A DNA stretch of 64,000 nucleotides from Argentina anserina. Taxonomy: Eukaryota; Streptophyta; Magnoliopsida; Rosales; Rosaceae. The notes under the pieces are model-generated. The model was not told the origin of the DNA, did no database searches, and saw only the letters and a list, made by a program, of their open reading frames with translations. Below, in pieces: positions 1 to 11,775 of this stretch (within the stretch, counting starts at the first letter, position 1; every line of letters starts with the position of its first letter). The stretch covers positions 16,988,001 to 17,052,000 of the forward strand of contig NC_065876.1 of NCBI RefSeq assembly GCF_933775445.1. Direction: 5' to 3'. The position numbers were made by a program, and so were the translations under genes.

Positions 1-141
1 ATGGATAATCATCACATATAATGATTTAGCCAGTACAGAGAAAACTGATGATATAATGTCAAGTTCCTCAAATGATAGGATGTGATATATTCAGGTGTAA
101 AACAATAGTAGTTCACCTCATCTAACTTGTTGTATTACTGC

Positions 142-834
142 GAGTGTTCTAAATATCGGGATATATCGGGGATATATCGGCGATATATCGGTGATATTTA
201 GAAACCGATAGGATAAATGCCATATCGCCTTAATATATCGGTCAATTCAAAATATCGGGTCAACATGCGATATATCGGGATATATCGGTGGATTTTTGTT
301 TCGTTTGACTTTTTTTTTTCGGTGGACTTTTTTTTGGTGGACTTTTTTTTCTGTGGATTTTTTTTTCAGAGACTTTTTTTTCATTGACTTTTTTTTCATT
401 GACTTTTTTTTCGGTGACATTTTTTCTTGTTACTTTTTTTTCGGTGATTTTTTTTAAGGAGACCATGTCATTTTGAGAAATTTCAACGCAAATAGTCAGA
501 AGGTGATTTTATCTTAGAAGATGAGGATGAAGATAATGGAAAATATGAGTTTGACTTTGATTCTGATGATGAGAGAGTTTATAATGCATGAATGCATAAT
601 CAATATTTCAATCTATCTTTTATGCACCTATTTTTGTTCAATTAGTACTTAGTAGTTAATATTATTAGGTATATTTTGAATATTTTGAAGTATATGTTTA
701 TAAATATATTAAATTTAAATAAAAATTAACAAAAACGATGAATCCGATATAATCCGATATATCTCGATATATCCCCGTTATATCCTTATTTTACAAAACC
801 GATACGATGCCGATAACCGATATTTAGACCATTG
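142..834. mobile_element. hAT-like non-autonomous element, 693 bp
   Basis: Both ends share an inverted motif: the left end has GTTCTAAATATCGG and the right end, read on the other strand, has GGTCTAAATATCGG. The element is flanked by an 8-bp direct duplication ATTACTGC at 134-141 and 835-842, the size typical of hAT insertions. The sub-terminal zones carry repeated GATATATCGG-type units in opposite orientation, followed on the left by a T-rich array of short GAC/GGTGGA-plus-T-tract units at 305-460. No transposase frame is seen, so it would need mobilising in trans. It shares its end motif with the element at 43765-44428. Confidence 0.75.
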
Positions 835-842
835 ATTACTGC

Positions 843-3172
843 TAACCAATGTCAATGAGCAAAGCAGACATCTTATTACAACCAGGTAACATCTCATATA
901 TGTAACTTAAAAAAACAAACTCAGAACAATTCAAACCTCTTTATAATACCTCAAAACCATTATGAAATTACAACACCCCTGCCATCATCCCCAAATCGGT
1001 TAGACACAAAGATCTAGGTTCTCTAGAGCCACAACCAATGATCTGCAACTATACCACCTGTTCTGCAACTCCACCGTCGCTTTCATTATTCCCAAAAGCA
1101 TGTTCCTCAAAAAAATTCATTCTTGCAGATCGTCGGCATCCAGACGCCATACCTGCAACAAAAACCATAATTTAAGAACAAAATGAAGAGTCCTATGAAA
1201 CACAAACCAAGTAAATAGACTGATACCATACTGTGTTAGAAATGAAGCTCAGTTAAGTTAAGTTTTTCAGTCATATTTAGTAAGATTCTACCACTACAAT
1301 GCATGTTGTGCCTATTCCCACATACAATTATATTGTTCTTATTTAGAGTATCCAAGTTGCTCCTTCTAATTTTTATTTTTTTCTAAAGAATTCAAGATTC
1401 TGATAAAGACAATAATGACATTCTTTTCTGTTTTTTTTCCTTTGGACCAAATTATGACAAAAGGGATTCTTTCCTGCCAATCTTTAAGCATCCATGACCA
1501 AAAGCTTTTGTCCAGCCACTAACAGACTCTGATCAAAGCAATGTGGGAAATGACTACATAACATGATTCAGTCTCAAAAGTCTACTGCGGCATCTCCTCA
1601 AATACCTATGTGCATGTGCTAATTAAACTCATGTAAGAATTTAAATATCTATGCATTTTTATATATCTCCTACTTAGAGAATGAACATGAAGGACATGGG
1701 CATGTCTTGTATTTTCGAATTTGCATTTGTATGCAAACTGTTCTTGATTTGTTTATTAGATTTGATTCTACAAATGCAGTCATCTCAGAAAAGAACTCAA
1801 ATGTTACTGCTCATAGAGAAAACAAACAAAATACTCATATAAAGATTAAAGAGAAGTAGGAGAAATTCCACATCAGAGTGTCAAAAACTAAAGGAGGACA
1901 ATAGCATCATTGGAAAAACAATGGGGCATCATAGAATAATGAATTGGACATGGATAACCATAAATGCTTTCCATTTGTGCTTTCCACAAAGCAAACTTGA
2001 GAACGAATATGAAAATGGGATTTGGATGCCTTAGAGATTTAAACGTCTGTATGAACTTAAACTGTGTTTGCTTTACACAAAATGAACTTCCCAGATAATG
2101 ATCAGACTTCAGTAATGCATTAACAACAGAAGAATATATGTGGGCTCCGAGTTATTCAAAGCGAACCTTTGTAAGTCAGATATAAAAACACAAATACTAG
2201 AATCCATAGAAATCATAAGAAATCAATAGAGATAATCTAATAATTGATCGAGTTAATTTTCAATTGATAAGAAACACTAAAACACATAATTCAGAATCAC
2301 CTTCAATGCAAGAAACTATAGGGATCATTTAAAGTTTAGGCCAAATCCAAGATCATGCATTTTCATTTACTTTAAGTTCAAAGCATCTAAATGCTAAGTA
2401 AACAAATGTAGAAGCTTTTCCCACCTCTAAGTATCTCTAGCACATTCAAAATACAACCTCAACATGGCCGATCATTCTGTATATCAACTTTCTTACAGGG
2501 AAAACAAACTGTATAATCAGAGGACTTGAGCATTGGTTTCAATTGAACCAAAATAATCAGCATGAACTAATCAAACAATGAACTAAGTGAAATTAATTTC
2601 AACTCCAAGTCCGAAACAAAATCAATACAACCCAAAATCTCAAACCCAAATAAAACCATTAAAGCCGACATCAAGTCGGGATAGTCACCATATGAATCAG
2701 AAATTCTTACAATCCATCTCCAAGCACAGACAACAACAGTAAACATGCAGCAACCAATCACCCAGAAGAAGAAATTAATGGAGAACGTAACCTTGATGAG
2801 GCACAAATTGAAAAGGCGGAGGTCGTCCAAATCAAGCAAGCTTCCAGTTAATTTAACCAGGAATGGGGTATGGTGAAAAACTAAATTTGTCGAGAAATAG
2901 ATTAAGAATAAAGCTCTCTAGAAATTAAGTGGGGCGTGCGAGAGTGTCGAAGAATTGAAGAGAAGGGCGGCGAGGCTCTCTAGAAGAAGAGAGAGAATTG
3001 AAGAGGACAGTGAGGCTTCTAGAGAGAAGCAAAAAAAATGACGTAGAAGAAAGGAGAAGACAGTAGAAGAAAGGAGGAAAAATCAGAACTTCACTGTCGA
3101 TTTCTATGTAGACAATGAAAGGAAGGAGGACAAAATAGGTCATTCACTGTATATCATAGGAACATTATCCTC
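843..3172. other. AT-rich stretch with no recognised gene
   Basis: No long open frame and no recognisable domain is seen on either strand. A weak possibility is a minus-strand transcript unit: a purine-rich stretch at 2930-3110 resembles a plant 5' UTR when reversed, and near 1040-1165 a minus-strand acceptor-like TTGCAG precedes a short frame of about 30 codons. The 2567-2839 minus frame has no recognisable similarity. I cannot assemble a gene from these pieces. Confidence 0.3.
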
Positions 3173-3317
3173 TTAGGAACAGTGTGTCACCAATTCCCAA
3201 ACGCTGATGTTCACCTCGCATCACTGGAGCTACTGTATCGCAGCACTGTAACCTGACTATACTGTAGCACAACACTGTGGACAGCCTGTAGCACTGCACT
3301 GTTGCTACTGTTCCTAA
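3173..3317. repeat. Candidate small MITE or foldback repeat
   Basis: The 145-bp stretch begins TTAGGAACAGT and ends ACTGTTCCTAA, an 11-bp perfect inverted terminal repeat. The interior is rich in ACTGTAGC/GCACTGT units. I see no clear target-site duplication; the flanking TTA/TAA is suggestive only. It contains no coding frame. Confidence 0.4.
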
Positions 3318-3439
3318 CCTAACCCGCCTATAATATATAGTAAATATCTGAATTTGGAGGACTGTTGTACTTGCCTAGCTTCTTTTGTTTTGGGTACAAA
3401 TGGGGCCATTAGCCCAAGCAAAAGAAAGCAAAAAGGAAA

Positions 3440-3960
3440 CTAGCCAGAGCTACAAGTCATAAACTCGCTAGCTCTAGAAAGACCAACAATGTCATCCAGC
3501 AGAGCATCGGAAACTAGCGTCGGAGGGTTATGTAAGATACATATTCCTCTATCATTAGAGCTATTATGTTTAGCAAGGATATCAGCTATCATATTCCTCT
3601 CTCTGTGGACATGTTTCACATCATTAAAATCAAAGGCACACATTAGGCTTCTGCAGTTCATTATCAAGGTCTCAAGAGGATTTAAATCAATATTATCATG
3701 TTGAAGAAGATTGATAAGCACTAAATAATCAGACTCAACTTCTAGTCTTTAAATCATTTAAACTACTAGTTAGGTGTAGACCATGAAACAAGCCCCAAGC
3801 CTCAGCTTGTATGACCTCCCCAGTCCCAATGTTCACCATAAACCTACCCTGCCAACAACCAACCTCATCCCTAAGCATACCCCGTGCTCCAATATTTTCA
3901 TTATTCATCCTGGAGCCATCAACATTTAGTTTAAAATTTCCAACAGCTGGTTTAATCTAA
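3440..3960 (-). pseudogene. RNase H-like retroelement fragment, frameshifted
   Basis: Reading on the minus strand, the upstream part (about 3960-3750) gives a frame containing KLNVDGS and EAWGLFHGL, and the downstream part (3721-3440) gives SDYLVLINLL and HVHRERNMIADILAKH. Together these match the plant RNase H (RVT_3-like) domain found at the C-terminus of LINE-type reverse transcriptases and related standalone proteins. The two parts lie in different frames, joined near 3750 by a frameshift. No reverse transcriptase is seen next to it. It is a decayed fragment. Confidence 0.7.
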
Positions 3961-4019
3961 TATAGCATCTCCACATGTTTAGGCAAGTTTGTACCAAGCT
4001 TAGTATTAGCTTTCTACAT

Positions 4020-5352
4020 ATTGTCTTTAGGAATTTTGTCCAACTATTATATTCTTCATGAGCTAACAAATATTAAATGGCAATTATATTCTCCATTGTC
4101 CGAATCTGCCTGTGCAGAACATCCAACTATGCCGAGCTACTGTGAGATTTTCAGATCAAATCAGACTGTGAGCTTTATACCATTGGAAAGATGTGGATGT
4201 CTATTTTCTATAGTTTTACGGATCTTGATTTCGATACACTGAGAGGAAGTTATGATAGTTTGAGTGACGAGAGGTCAGAGCTGAAATCTGCTCGGGTTTA
4301 CTAGCATTCATGGAGAATTCAAGTTGTGTTGCAAAGTTCATTCAATTTCAATACATCAAGGTCAATGATTCAGATGAAGATGCAGATAGTACATGGATTC
4401 CCACTTTTACATGAGATATTTCAAGGTTTTTCCATTCCATATCAAGATAGGAAGTTTAGAATCCAAGTCTTACAAGGAAACTAAAGTCAAAAGATGAGAA
4501 ATAATCTTCCCTATATAAGGGAGCACGATTTCATATGAGAGGAGGTCTCCCGAGCACAATGTAGACGCCTAGGGAGCAGAGACCATCCATCTATCTTCAC
4601 CATTCCATTCTGTTATGATTTTTTGTTATGTTTTTGTTAGTTATAATTTGGTAAACCTTTTCTAGAATTAGGATGATGCCCTATCATGATTGTTTATGTA
4701 GTTTGATGTTTTATTGATGGAATTGTAGTTTCTTTATGATGAATTCTTAGTCACTATTTGAATTTGATGTTTTATGTTTAAGTTATTTGATTGATCACCT
4801 TAGGGCTTTGCATATAGTAATTTGAAGATAAATTTGAAGTAGATATGCAATATAATTTATGAAGCTTCTTGTGATTAAGTGTGGTGAATTACATTGTTAC
4901 TCGAGAGAGAATGATAGTTTGCTTGATTTCATTGTTTTCTAGAACGTAATGAGTCATACATGTTAAATTTATACTTGAGAAGTATAGACTGCATAGTTAG
5001 GATATACGAGCTTTACTTGAGAGGGAGAGCATCATACACTTAAGGAAAACTATGGTCTAGAGTACCTGAGAAGGACATAGATACGGGAATTGTCATCTAG
5101 AGATACAAAAGAACCTATTAGTTACATTGATACATAAATAGGATTGTTAGTGGTTGATTCTGATATCCTAGGTTCTATATTGTTTGTTTCTTTTATAATT
5201 TGTTATTTGAAAACCTAAAATCTATGTTCTTAGTTTAGATCAATTAAGTTAGGATTAAATCGATTCTCAATCCCCAGTTGGAACGACCTCGTACTTGCAC
5301 ACTATACTAACGACGATTCGTGCGCTTGCGAGTTTAATTAAAATTTCACAAC
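4020..5352 (+). repeat. LTR-like block, possible solo LTR of a gypsy-type element
   Basis: A TATA-box stretch CTATATAAGG lies at 4511-4520. It is followed by about 800 bp of T-rich leader-like sequence ending around 5300-5352 in an arrangement similar to the end of the solo LTR at 6677-8981 (GAACGA followed by TACTAACGA). I could not fix a left border or a target-site duplication, so solo LTR is an inference. No open frames of note occur. Confidence 0.35.
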
Positions 5353-5399
5353 ACCTATATATTCCATTGTTTGATATCCAATGTGCTACTTTGTTTCAG

Positions 5400-5840
5400 A
5401 ATATTACCAAGTATTATTTTGTCTGGTACACTTTCTGGAGATATTCAAGGTTAGCTGAACTACAAATTTTGTAGGTCTTTGAATATCCTTTTCAATTCTT
5501 CTAGTTGTATATGAACTAGCTAGATGTATTTCAGCAACGTACTGGTCAATGTTTACTATTTGTTAGACTCCATTATGTAGATGTCACAAGATTTTTTGCA
5601 CAGTACTCTCAAGGCTTAATAAAATTGCCTTATGCAACATCTATCATTATATAATTGATCAAGCAATTTTTTTTACAAAATTTAATGACTAGATGGAGCA
5701 ATACCTTAAAAAATTACCACCGAGTATACTAATTCGTCCATCATGGGTCTCTTCATCTAGGGGGATATCTTACAATAAGGGTCTGACAGGACCACTCCCA
5801 ACAGAAATTGGAAGTTTGAAGAAGCTAACTAACTGTTACA
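5400..5840 (+). pseudogene. LRR-VIII receptor kinase pseudogene, LRR portion
   Basis: Two short exon-like stretches are visible. At 5400-5449, after the acceptor TTTGTTTCAG, a frame reads SIILSGTLSGDI. At about 5763-5832 a frame reads YNKGLTGPLPTEIGSLKKL. Both are typical of the first LRRs of the Arabidopsis At5g49760/HPCA1-like LRR receptor kinases (subfamily VIII-1). The first stretch appears shifted by one base near its start, and the exon fades into unrelated sequence after about 5840. The matching kinase C-terminus lies at 18304-19015 in the same orientation, beyond about 12 kb of retrotransposons, so one original gene is likely. Confidence 0.6.
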
Positions 5841-6116
5841 ACCTTAGAGCCTGATAGGCTGAGCATGGCATGAGCCTTGGGTCGTGCCTCATCGAGGCTC
5901 ACGCATGTAAGAAAATGCATGCAAGAAGCAAGGCAGATCAGTAGCGGAGGTATTAGCCTCGCTAACATAGTGGTTGGCTGAGTATTAGCCTCACTAGCAG
6001 GAGCCTAACAAGCACGGAGTCAGGTTCCAAGCAATGCAAAGGATGCAGAGTCATTAGCCTCGACAGATGCAGGCATATTAGCCTCGATAGATGCAGGCAT
6101 ACTATGTCACTATAGA

Positions 6117-6674
6117 TGTTACTTTCTTTGAGGACATGAGTTACTTTACCTCTTCTGATCCAGCCCTTTAGGGGAGAATTCATTTTTCGAAGAGCTGTAT
6201 CATGGCGAGGGGGAGGAATCAGAAAGAGTCATTGTTGGAGATACCTTTACACCAGCAACAAAAGCTCATTCTGAGGTGGAAACTTTAGATAATCATGTAC
6301 CAACGGTGGCAGAAGCTCCACCAGAGGTAGAAGCATCAGACACCCAGGTTCCAAAAGAAGAACCAATAGTTGAGAGAACAACTGCCCCTCCCGCCATCAC
6401 TCATACCCCCGACCAACGACTTACTGGTGCAAAAGGTCACTCATCTGAGGTATGTCTATCCCCTAGTACTAGTAGTGAATCTGATAGTTGGAAATATGTG
6501 TTACCAAATAGGTCTACTAGAGGTCAACCCCCAATAGATATGAACCTAGTTTACAGGCCAAATCAAAATATCCAGTAGCCAATTATATGTCCACTAGAAG
6601 ATTATCAAAGTCATATGAATCATTTATGAATCAAATATCTGTTGTATCGGTACCTAACGGATAGGAGCACAAAG
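6117..6674 (+). pseudogene. Copia pol linker between integrase and reverse transcriptase
   Basis: This frame covers the poorly conserved copia spacer: an acidic, Pro/Ser-rich stretch (6276-6578) ending with the conserved NRSTRGQPP motif that normally precedes reverse transcriptase. A TAG at about 6576 and a second at about 6664 break it. The frame then resumes on the far side of the solo LTR at about 8985 with DALGDPKWRKAM. That continuity, once the insertion is removed, confirms that both halves belonged to one copia pol. Confidence 0.7.
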
Positions 6675-6676
6675 TG

Positions 6677-8981
6677 TGACGTTCTTAATGTGTTTATACC
6701 CTATTCTTACTCTCTGTTACCTCTTATTTAGTATGTTTTAGTTTCTTTTGTATGAATACGTGTCTAGGTAGAGCTTATATCGATTATGAGTAAATTGATA
6801 ATGAAAATCGTGCTAAGTGTTAAGAATCTTTATTGAGATAAGATTCCTTGTTCGAGTAGAATTCATCCTTTCCTATTTCTTTGTGTCTAACGTACTTATT
6901 CTTATTAGGAAAGACAAATCCATGTTGGAGAAGGAAAGCAATCCTAGTTGTGAAAGGAATAAGGAGAGGTCGTGCGGTATTGATGGTTTCCTATTGGGAG
7001 TTGGATTCTAAAACCCAATTGGAAATGGATTTTCAAGGTGTATATGAAGATATTTTCGTCATATAAATCAGAATTATTAAAGAAAAGAAGATATACACTT
7101 AAAACCCCAATCCATGCAAGAATCAGAAATCTGTCAAAATTCGTAGTCCAACTTTGATGGGCTCCCCTGGATAGCTCATATCGAATTAGAAGACGTACCA
7201 TATATGGAGAGAGTGTGAGTCTAGTTTCTGTAGGATTTGAAATTGAATCAATATCTTATTCCTATAGGGAGATATGACATAATCATTTCTCGGAGGTCCA
7301 GTGGGCTCAGCGGAATAATCTCAACCATTTATTTGCTTTTGATCCAAGGGCTGTGAGAGAAAGTTTGGAACTTTTTTCTCCTATATATAGAGGCACGAAT
7401 CTATATCAGAATGACTATAAATTCTTGCACCAAAGAATTTCAAAGAAGTCATGCAACAAATAAATGAGAAGAGGTAAGAAAGTCAAAGAAGTCATACAAC
7501 AAATAAATGAGAAGAGGTAAGAAAAATCAAACAAGGCTGCAACAATTTAGATTCTTGCTGCCTCCCTAATTCAAAGGAGGAAATTCGTGCAAAACAAATC
7601 AGCACTAAATGAGGAAGAAGATATGCAATTAATGTCCAATCTTTATCAGAATCAGAATTCTACAAGTGCAGGTCATCCAACTTTGACGGGCTCCCCTGGA
7701 CAGCTCATAATGACTCAGACAATGTAAGATATATGGATGAAAAGTTACAGAAGTCTATTTTCAAATGCAATTAAAATCACCTCAATAGCTATTTTCTAGA
7801 GAACGTTATGGTGACAACAAGGCACAAAGGTCAGCTCTAACGAATTGAGAAAATCTAGGAAACCTAAACTAATTTGGTTTCAACTTTGTGGACTTTGTGG
7901 CCGGCCTCCCTTTGGTTTTTTCTCTATATATAGCACCTCATTTCGACAGAAAAGAGGATCAACCTTACTCACAAGACTAGCCAAAGTTCTGCCTTAATCA
8001 CTACTCGTCATCCTCAAAACCATTCAAGTCATAAACACCATCTTCCTTTCATTGCATTCGATCCAAAGTGCTACGCCTAGGATTGCCATTCAAGTTGAAG
8101 CCGTGCTGGCTTGTTTTGATACCGCTAAGGAGATTTACAAAGTGTAACTCGTTACTTCTTCAATTATATTTTCGGTTAGATTCATTGTGTGATGTTGTGT
8201 TTCTGTTTTTGGCTAGTTCCGAAAATTTGTGGAATACTCTTATGTAGTTTACGATTTTGCAAGATGTTATAAAGTAGTTCTGATTTTGTTTTCTATGATT
8301 TCTATGTAGATGTCGTGAGTTTATAATTCAATGATTTAATGATTCTCTCTCTTGTGCGTTAACTATATGTGATTCAAGGTGCTAAGTTAGTTTTGCATAT
8401 AGGATTCTTAAGTGTTTTTATTAACTTGTTAAAGTAAGTGACATGCTTCACTTGTTAGTAATCACTAGGAATTTACCATGATCCGTTTGTTATCTAAGAT
8501 GCACTAAGTAATTAGATAAGAGATGAATCAATGAAGTGGTAAGATTGAGAATGACATGTTACCTTGTAATTTCTAAGTGCTAAGATAAGATTACCAGGCC
8601 ATGTTTCGAGTTAGGGATGCGCTAGGTAACCTAGTTCGGCATTAGGTTGTTTTTTGTTCACTCAATACTTCTCCGCTAAGGCTTGGTGTTTGCATATGAT
8701 GAGATTATGATTTCAAAGCTACTTGTGATGTTTTGTTTGGTGATGTTTGTGTGTTGGTTGGTTGATCACATGTATATAATAGTTTCGCTTTTATTTTCTA
8801 TTTTTGTTATTGATCCGATCCTATATCAAATCTTTATATCTCTTATGAATTCGTTGTTAAATGTTTGTGATTCTTTGTTCTAGCTGGATCCTGGTTTGTG
8901 AACGATACCTTCTTGCTTTATACTACTAACGATGCTTACAGGGTTAATATTAATGTCTAGTAATCGAACCGATCACTATCA
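6677..8981 (+). repeat. Solo LTR inserted in copia pol, about 2.3 kb
   Basis: The insertion begins TGACGTTC and ends TATCA, and is flanked by AAGTG (6672-6676) and AAGTA (8982-8986), a 5-bp duplication with one mismatch. Removing it restores the copia frame across the junction. The interior has TATA-like stretches near 7382 and 7924, a tandem duplication of about 45 bp at 7433-7530, and a second dispersed duplication (around 7146-7179 and 7677-7709). No internal coding region is seen. Strand was chosen from the TATA stretches. Confidence 0.65.
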
Positions 8982-8984
8982 AAG

Positions 8985-10488
8985 TACATGATGCATTGGG
9001 GGATCCGAAATGGAGAAAAGCAATGGAGGAAGAGATGGAGGCATTGTAGAAAAATGATACTTGAAAACTTGTGCCTCCATCACATGGCAAGAAGGTTGTG
9101 GGGTGTCGTTGGGTGTTCACTGTGAAGCATAATTCGGATGGATCAATTAGCAAGTATAAAGCATGCCTTGTTGCGAAGGGGTTTACTCAGACATATGATA
9201 TTGATTATGATGAGACTTTTGCTCATGTTGCAAAGATGAACACTATCCGAGTTCTCCTTTCATTTGCTGCTAGTTTGAATTGGCCACTCCAATAGTTTGA
9301 TGTCAAGAATGCAGTTCTTCATGGAGAGTTAGCTGAAGAGGTGTATATGAGTCTCCCTCCATGGTACGTAACTACTTCTTTTGGTGATTTTGTATGCAAA
9401 TTGAGAAAGTCTCTATATGGTCTTAAACAGTCACCTCGTGTCTGGTTTGGGAGGTTCTCACAGTTTACGCGGAAGATTGGTGACAAACAGAGTAATTCAG
9501 ATCATACCCTATTTCTTAAGCATCAGCAAGGGAAGGTAGTAGCTTTAATTATATATGTTGATGATATGGTGATTACTGACAATAATATTGTAGAGATTGA
9601 TCGGATGTTTGAATAGTTGTCTTCTGAGTTTGAGATGAAGGACTTGGGTGATCTCAAGTATTTCTTAGGGATTGAAGTAGCAAGGGGGAGAGACGAGATC
9701 TACTTATGCCAGAGGAAGTACATACTTGATTTGTTGACGGAGACATGTATGTTAGATTGCACATCTATCGACACCCCTATCGAGCAAAACCATTGTCTAG
9801 CAGAGTATCCAGACCAGACACCAACTGATCAAGCTCACTATCAGAGGTTAGTTGGGCGCTTGATCTATTTGACCCATGCTAGACCAGATACTGCTTATAC
9901 AGTGAGTGTAGTGAGGCAGTTCATGCATAATCCAAGCGAGAGTCACATAGATGCTGTTGTGAGAATTTTAAGGTACTTGAAGTCAGTTCCAGGGAGAGGA
10001 GTAATGTTCTCTAAACACAACAACATTCTTGAGGTTAGTGGCTTTATAGATGCAGACTCGGCTGGAAATATTATAGATAGGAGGTCGACATCAGGTTACT
10101 TTACCTTTGTGGGAGGTGATCTGGTTACATGGAAAAACAAGAAACAAAAGGTGGCGGCACGGTCTAGTGCGGAAGCTGAGTATAGATGTATGGCTCATGG
10201 TATGTGTGAGCTACTGTGGCTGAGAAACCTGTTATGTGATTTAGGTGTGAAACTAAAACTACCATGAAATTGTATTGTGACAACCGGACAGCAATTGATA
10301 TTTCACAGAATCTGGTACAACATGATCGCACTAAACATGTCGAGGTTGATCGTCACTTCATAAAAGAAAAGCTTGATGTCAATATTATCAGCTTTCCTTT
10401 TGTCTATACAGAAAACCAGCTGACATATATATTAACTAAACGTGTTTTGAAAAAACCTTTTATGATTCGATTGGCAAGTTGGGTATGA
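8985..10488 (+). pseudogene. Copia reverse transcriptase and RNase H, with stops
   Basis: The frames at 9071-9295, 9341-9616, 9617-10267 and 10264-10488 together form a copia RT/RNase H. Visible landmarks are GCRWVFTVKHNSDG, LVAKGFTQTY, SLYGLKQSP, the catalytic YVDDM at about 9556, KDLGDLKYFLGIEVA, and the RNase H motifs SSAEAEY and VQHDRTKHVEVDRHF. In-frame stops occur at about 9046, 9061, 9293 and 9614, and there is a frame break near 10265. It is a pseudogene of an autonomous element, on the same strand as the receptor-kinase pieces. Confidence 0.85.
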
Positions 10489-10518
10489 TTGATGAGTATG
10501 CGTCAACTTGAGGGGGAG

Positions 10519-10707
10519 TGTTAACTCAACCACTTAGTGTTAGCTCAACAACTTCTTGACTTATGGACATATTGTAATTATGTAGTTGTAGTAATTGACT
10601 TTTGTGTTCAGTGTTCATATTAGATAGGTCTCCTATAAATGTATTATCTGAATTTATATGAATGACAATCATTCCATTATATTTGAGTTAATAGTAATTT
10701 TATGCAG
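10519..10707 (+). repeat. Copia 3' LTR (right border uncertain)
   Basis: It starts with TGTTAACTC directly after the polypurine tract AGGGGGAG. It contains a TATA-like TATAAATG at about 10636 and ends near TTATGCA. There is no second LTR copy in the window to fix its end. Confidence 0.5.
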
Positions 10708-11246
10708 GCCAATACAATTTTGTTTTGTAGTAATTTTAATGAAAATAATCTCTACTCTAGTCATATGAAATATCCGGCACGTGTTCTCCAATTGTCATGT
10801 TGGGCCTTCAATTACAGTTAGTTGCTTGTAATACACAAACTATCTGGTAAAAGGGTAATAAATAACGTTATTGCTTGGTAGAAGACAGTGAAATTAACAA
10901 CTTCTTACCCCTTACCTCCACAAATTCAACAACAATCAAACCAAACAATCAATCAAGCAATCCCTTACCTAGATAGGGCTTCAGAATCACCGGGAAATCG
11001 CCGGAGGTGCTTGAATCTCGGCGGCGGCAAAATCGAGCAATGGCGAGGTGACGCACGAATCGAGCTCCAATCTCTTCGCAGGTGGCACCGGGGGTGAGGA
11101 GAGGTGGAGACGTGCTAGCCTGTGCACTGGCGTCGCCGGAGGAGGATCTTGGACGGTGGAGGAAACACAGTGGCCTCGGGTTGTCGCGCGAGCTTCACGG
11201 TGGTGAGGGAGGTCATGTCTTGCTCGGGGTCCGCTGCGGTCGAGCT
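10708..11246. other. Sequence between copia LTR and the shared Tekay LTR part
   Basis: From about 10885 to 11246 the sequence is GC-rich and reads smoothly into the Tekay 3' LTR, so it may be the rest of that LTR. The right-hand LTR of the same element has quite different sequence at this position. Short frames such as 11082-11399 and 11122-11319 lie in this GC-rich stretch and resemble no known protein. Confidence 0.35.
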
Positions 11247-11742
11247 TGCAGAGCTTTTGAGACTGGCGGTGAGAGCCACGGACGTCCAGTTGGTGAGATC
11301 GCCGGCGACAAGTTTTTGAGAGAGAGAGGGTTGGGGAGAGAGAGAGAAGAGAGAGAGAGGAAGGCTGCGGGTAAGGGTTTCCGAAAATGGAAACCCTAGT
11401 TCCTAAAATTTCCTTTTTATACCTTTTTCCAAAATCGGAAATTAACTTCTATCGTTAATAACTTTCACGTACGATGTCCGATTAGAACGCGTGACGTGTC
11501 CACAAACTCGTATCGATGAGCTCTACCACTTTCGTGAAGGAAGTTTTCAGAAACGAGCGATGGATAAAAGTCGACTCTCGCGTCGCGGGAACGTACGTTT
11601 TTCTAATTTAGATTTTCGACGACGGTTCCGTTTTTGATTTGACAACGTCGCGAAGCAAGGCAAATGCGGTTTATTAATTTTACAACCTTTATTAATTTCT
11701 AAGAATTCAAATAATTTGATTCCAAAAAATCGGGTCATTACA
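11247..11742 (-). repeat. Tekay 3' LTR, part shared with 5' LTR
   Basis: About 500 bp match 17531-18022 closely: the same GAGCTTTTGAGAC start, the AG-rich stretch, and the terminal CGGGTCATTACA. The match stops abruptly at 11247, although the 5' LTR continues for a further 1.3 kb. Confidence 0.8.
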
Positions 11743-11775
11743 ATCAACCCCCCTTAAGGGAATTTGTCCCGAAAT

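Larger units (their letters stand above)
6117..10707 (+). mobile_element. Ty1/copia retrotransposon, 5'-truncated
   Basis: The element starts inside pol with a frame reading VTFFEDMSYF, the spacer after integrase, and continues through a STRGQPP linker, reverse transcriptase, RNase H and a polypurine tract AGGGGGAG at 10511-10518. The gag, protease, integrase core and 5' LTR are absent. A 2.3 kb solo LTR (6677-8981) interrupts pol. Several in-frame stops show it is dead. The 3' LTR starts TGTTAACTC at 10519; its end near 10707 is uncertain. The 5850-6116 stretch just upstream carries repeated ATTAGCCTC units and is unassigned. Confidence 0.85.

Noticed and set aside
260..466. Lysine-rich 68-aa minus frame
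   Set aside because: It is the translation of a T-rich simple repeat inside the hAT-like element, not a gene.
2567..2839. 90-aa minus frame with a hydrophobic N-terminus
   Set aside because: There is no recognisable motif and no matching neighbouring exons; it is likely a chance frame in AT-rich sequence.
11082..11399. 105-aa arginine/glycine-rich frame
   Set aside because: It lies in the GC-rich part of a Tekay LTR and has no similarity to known proteins.
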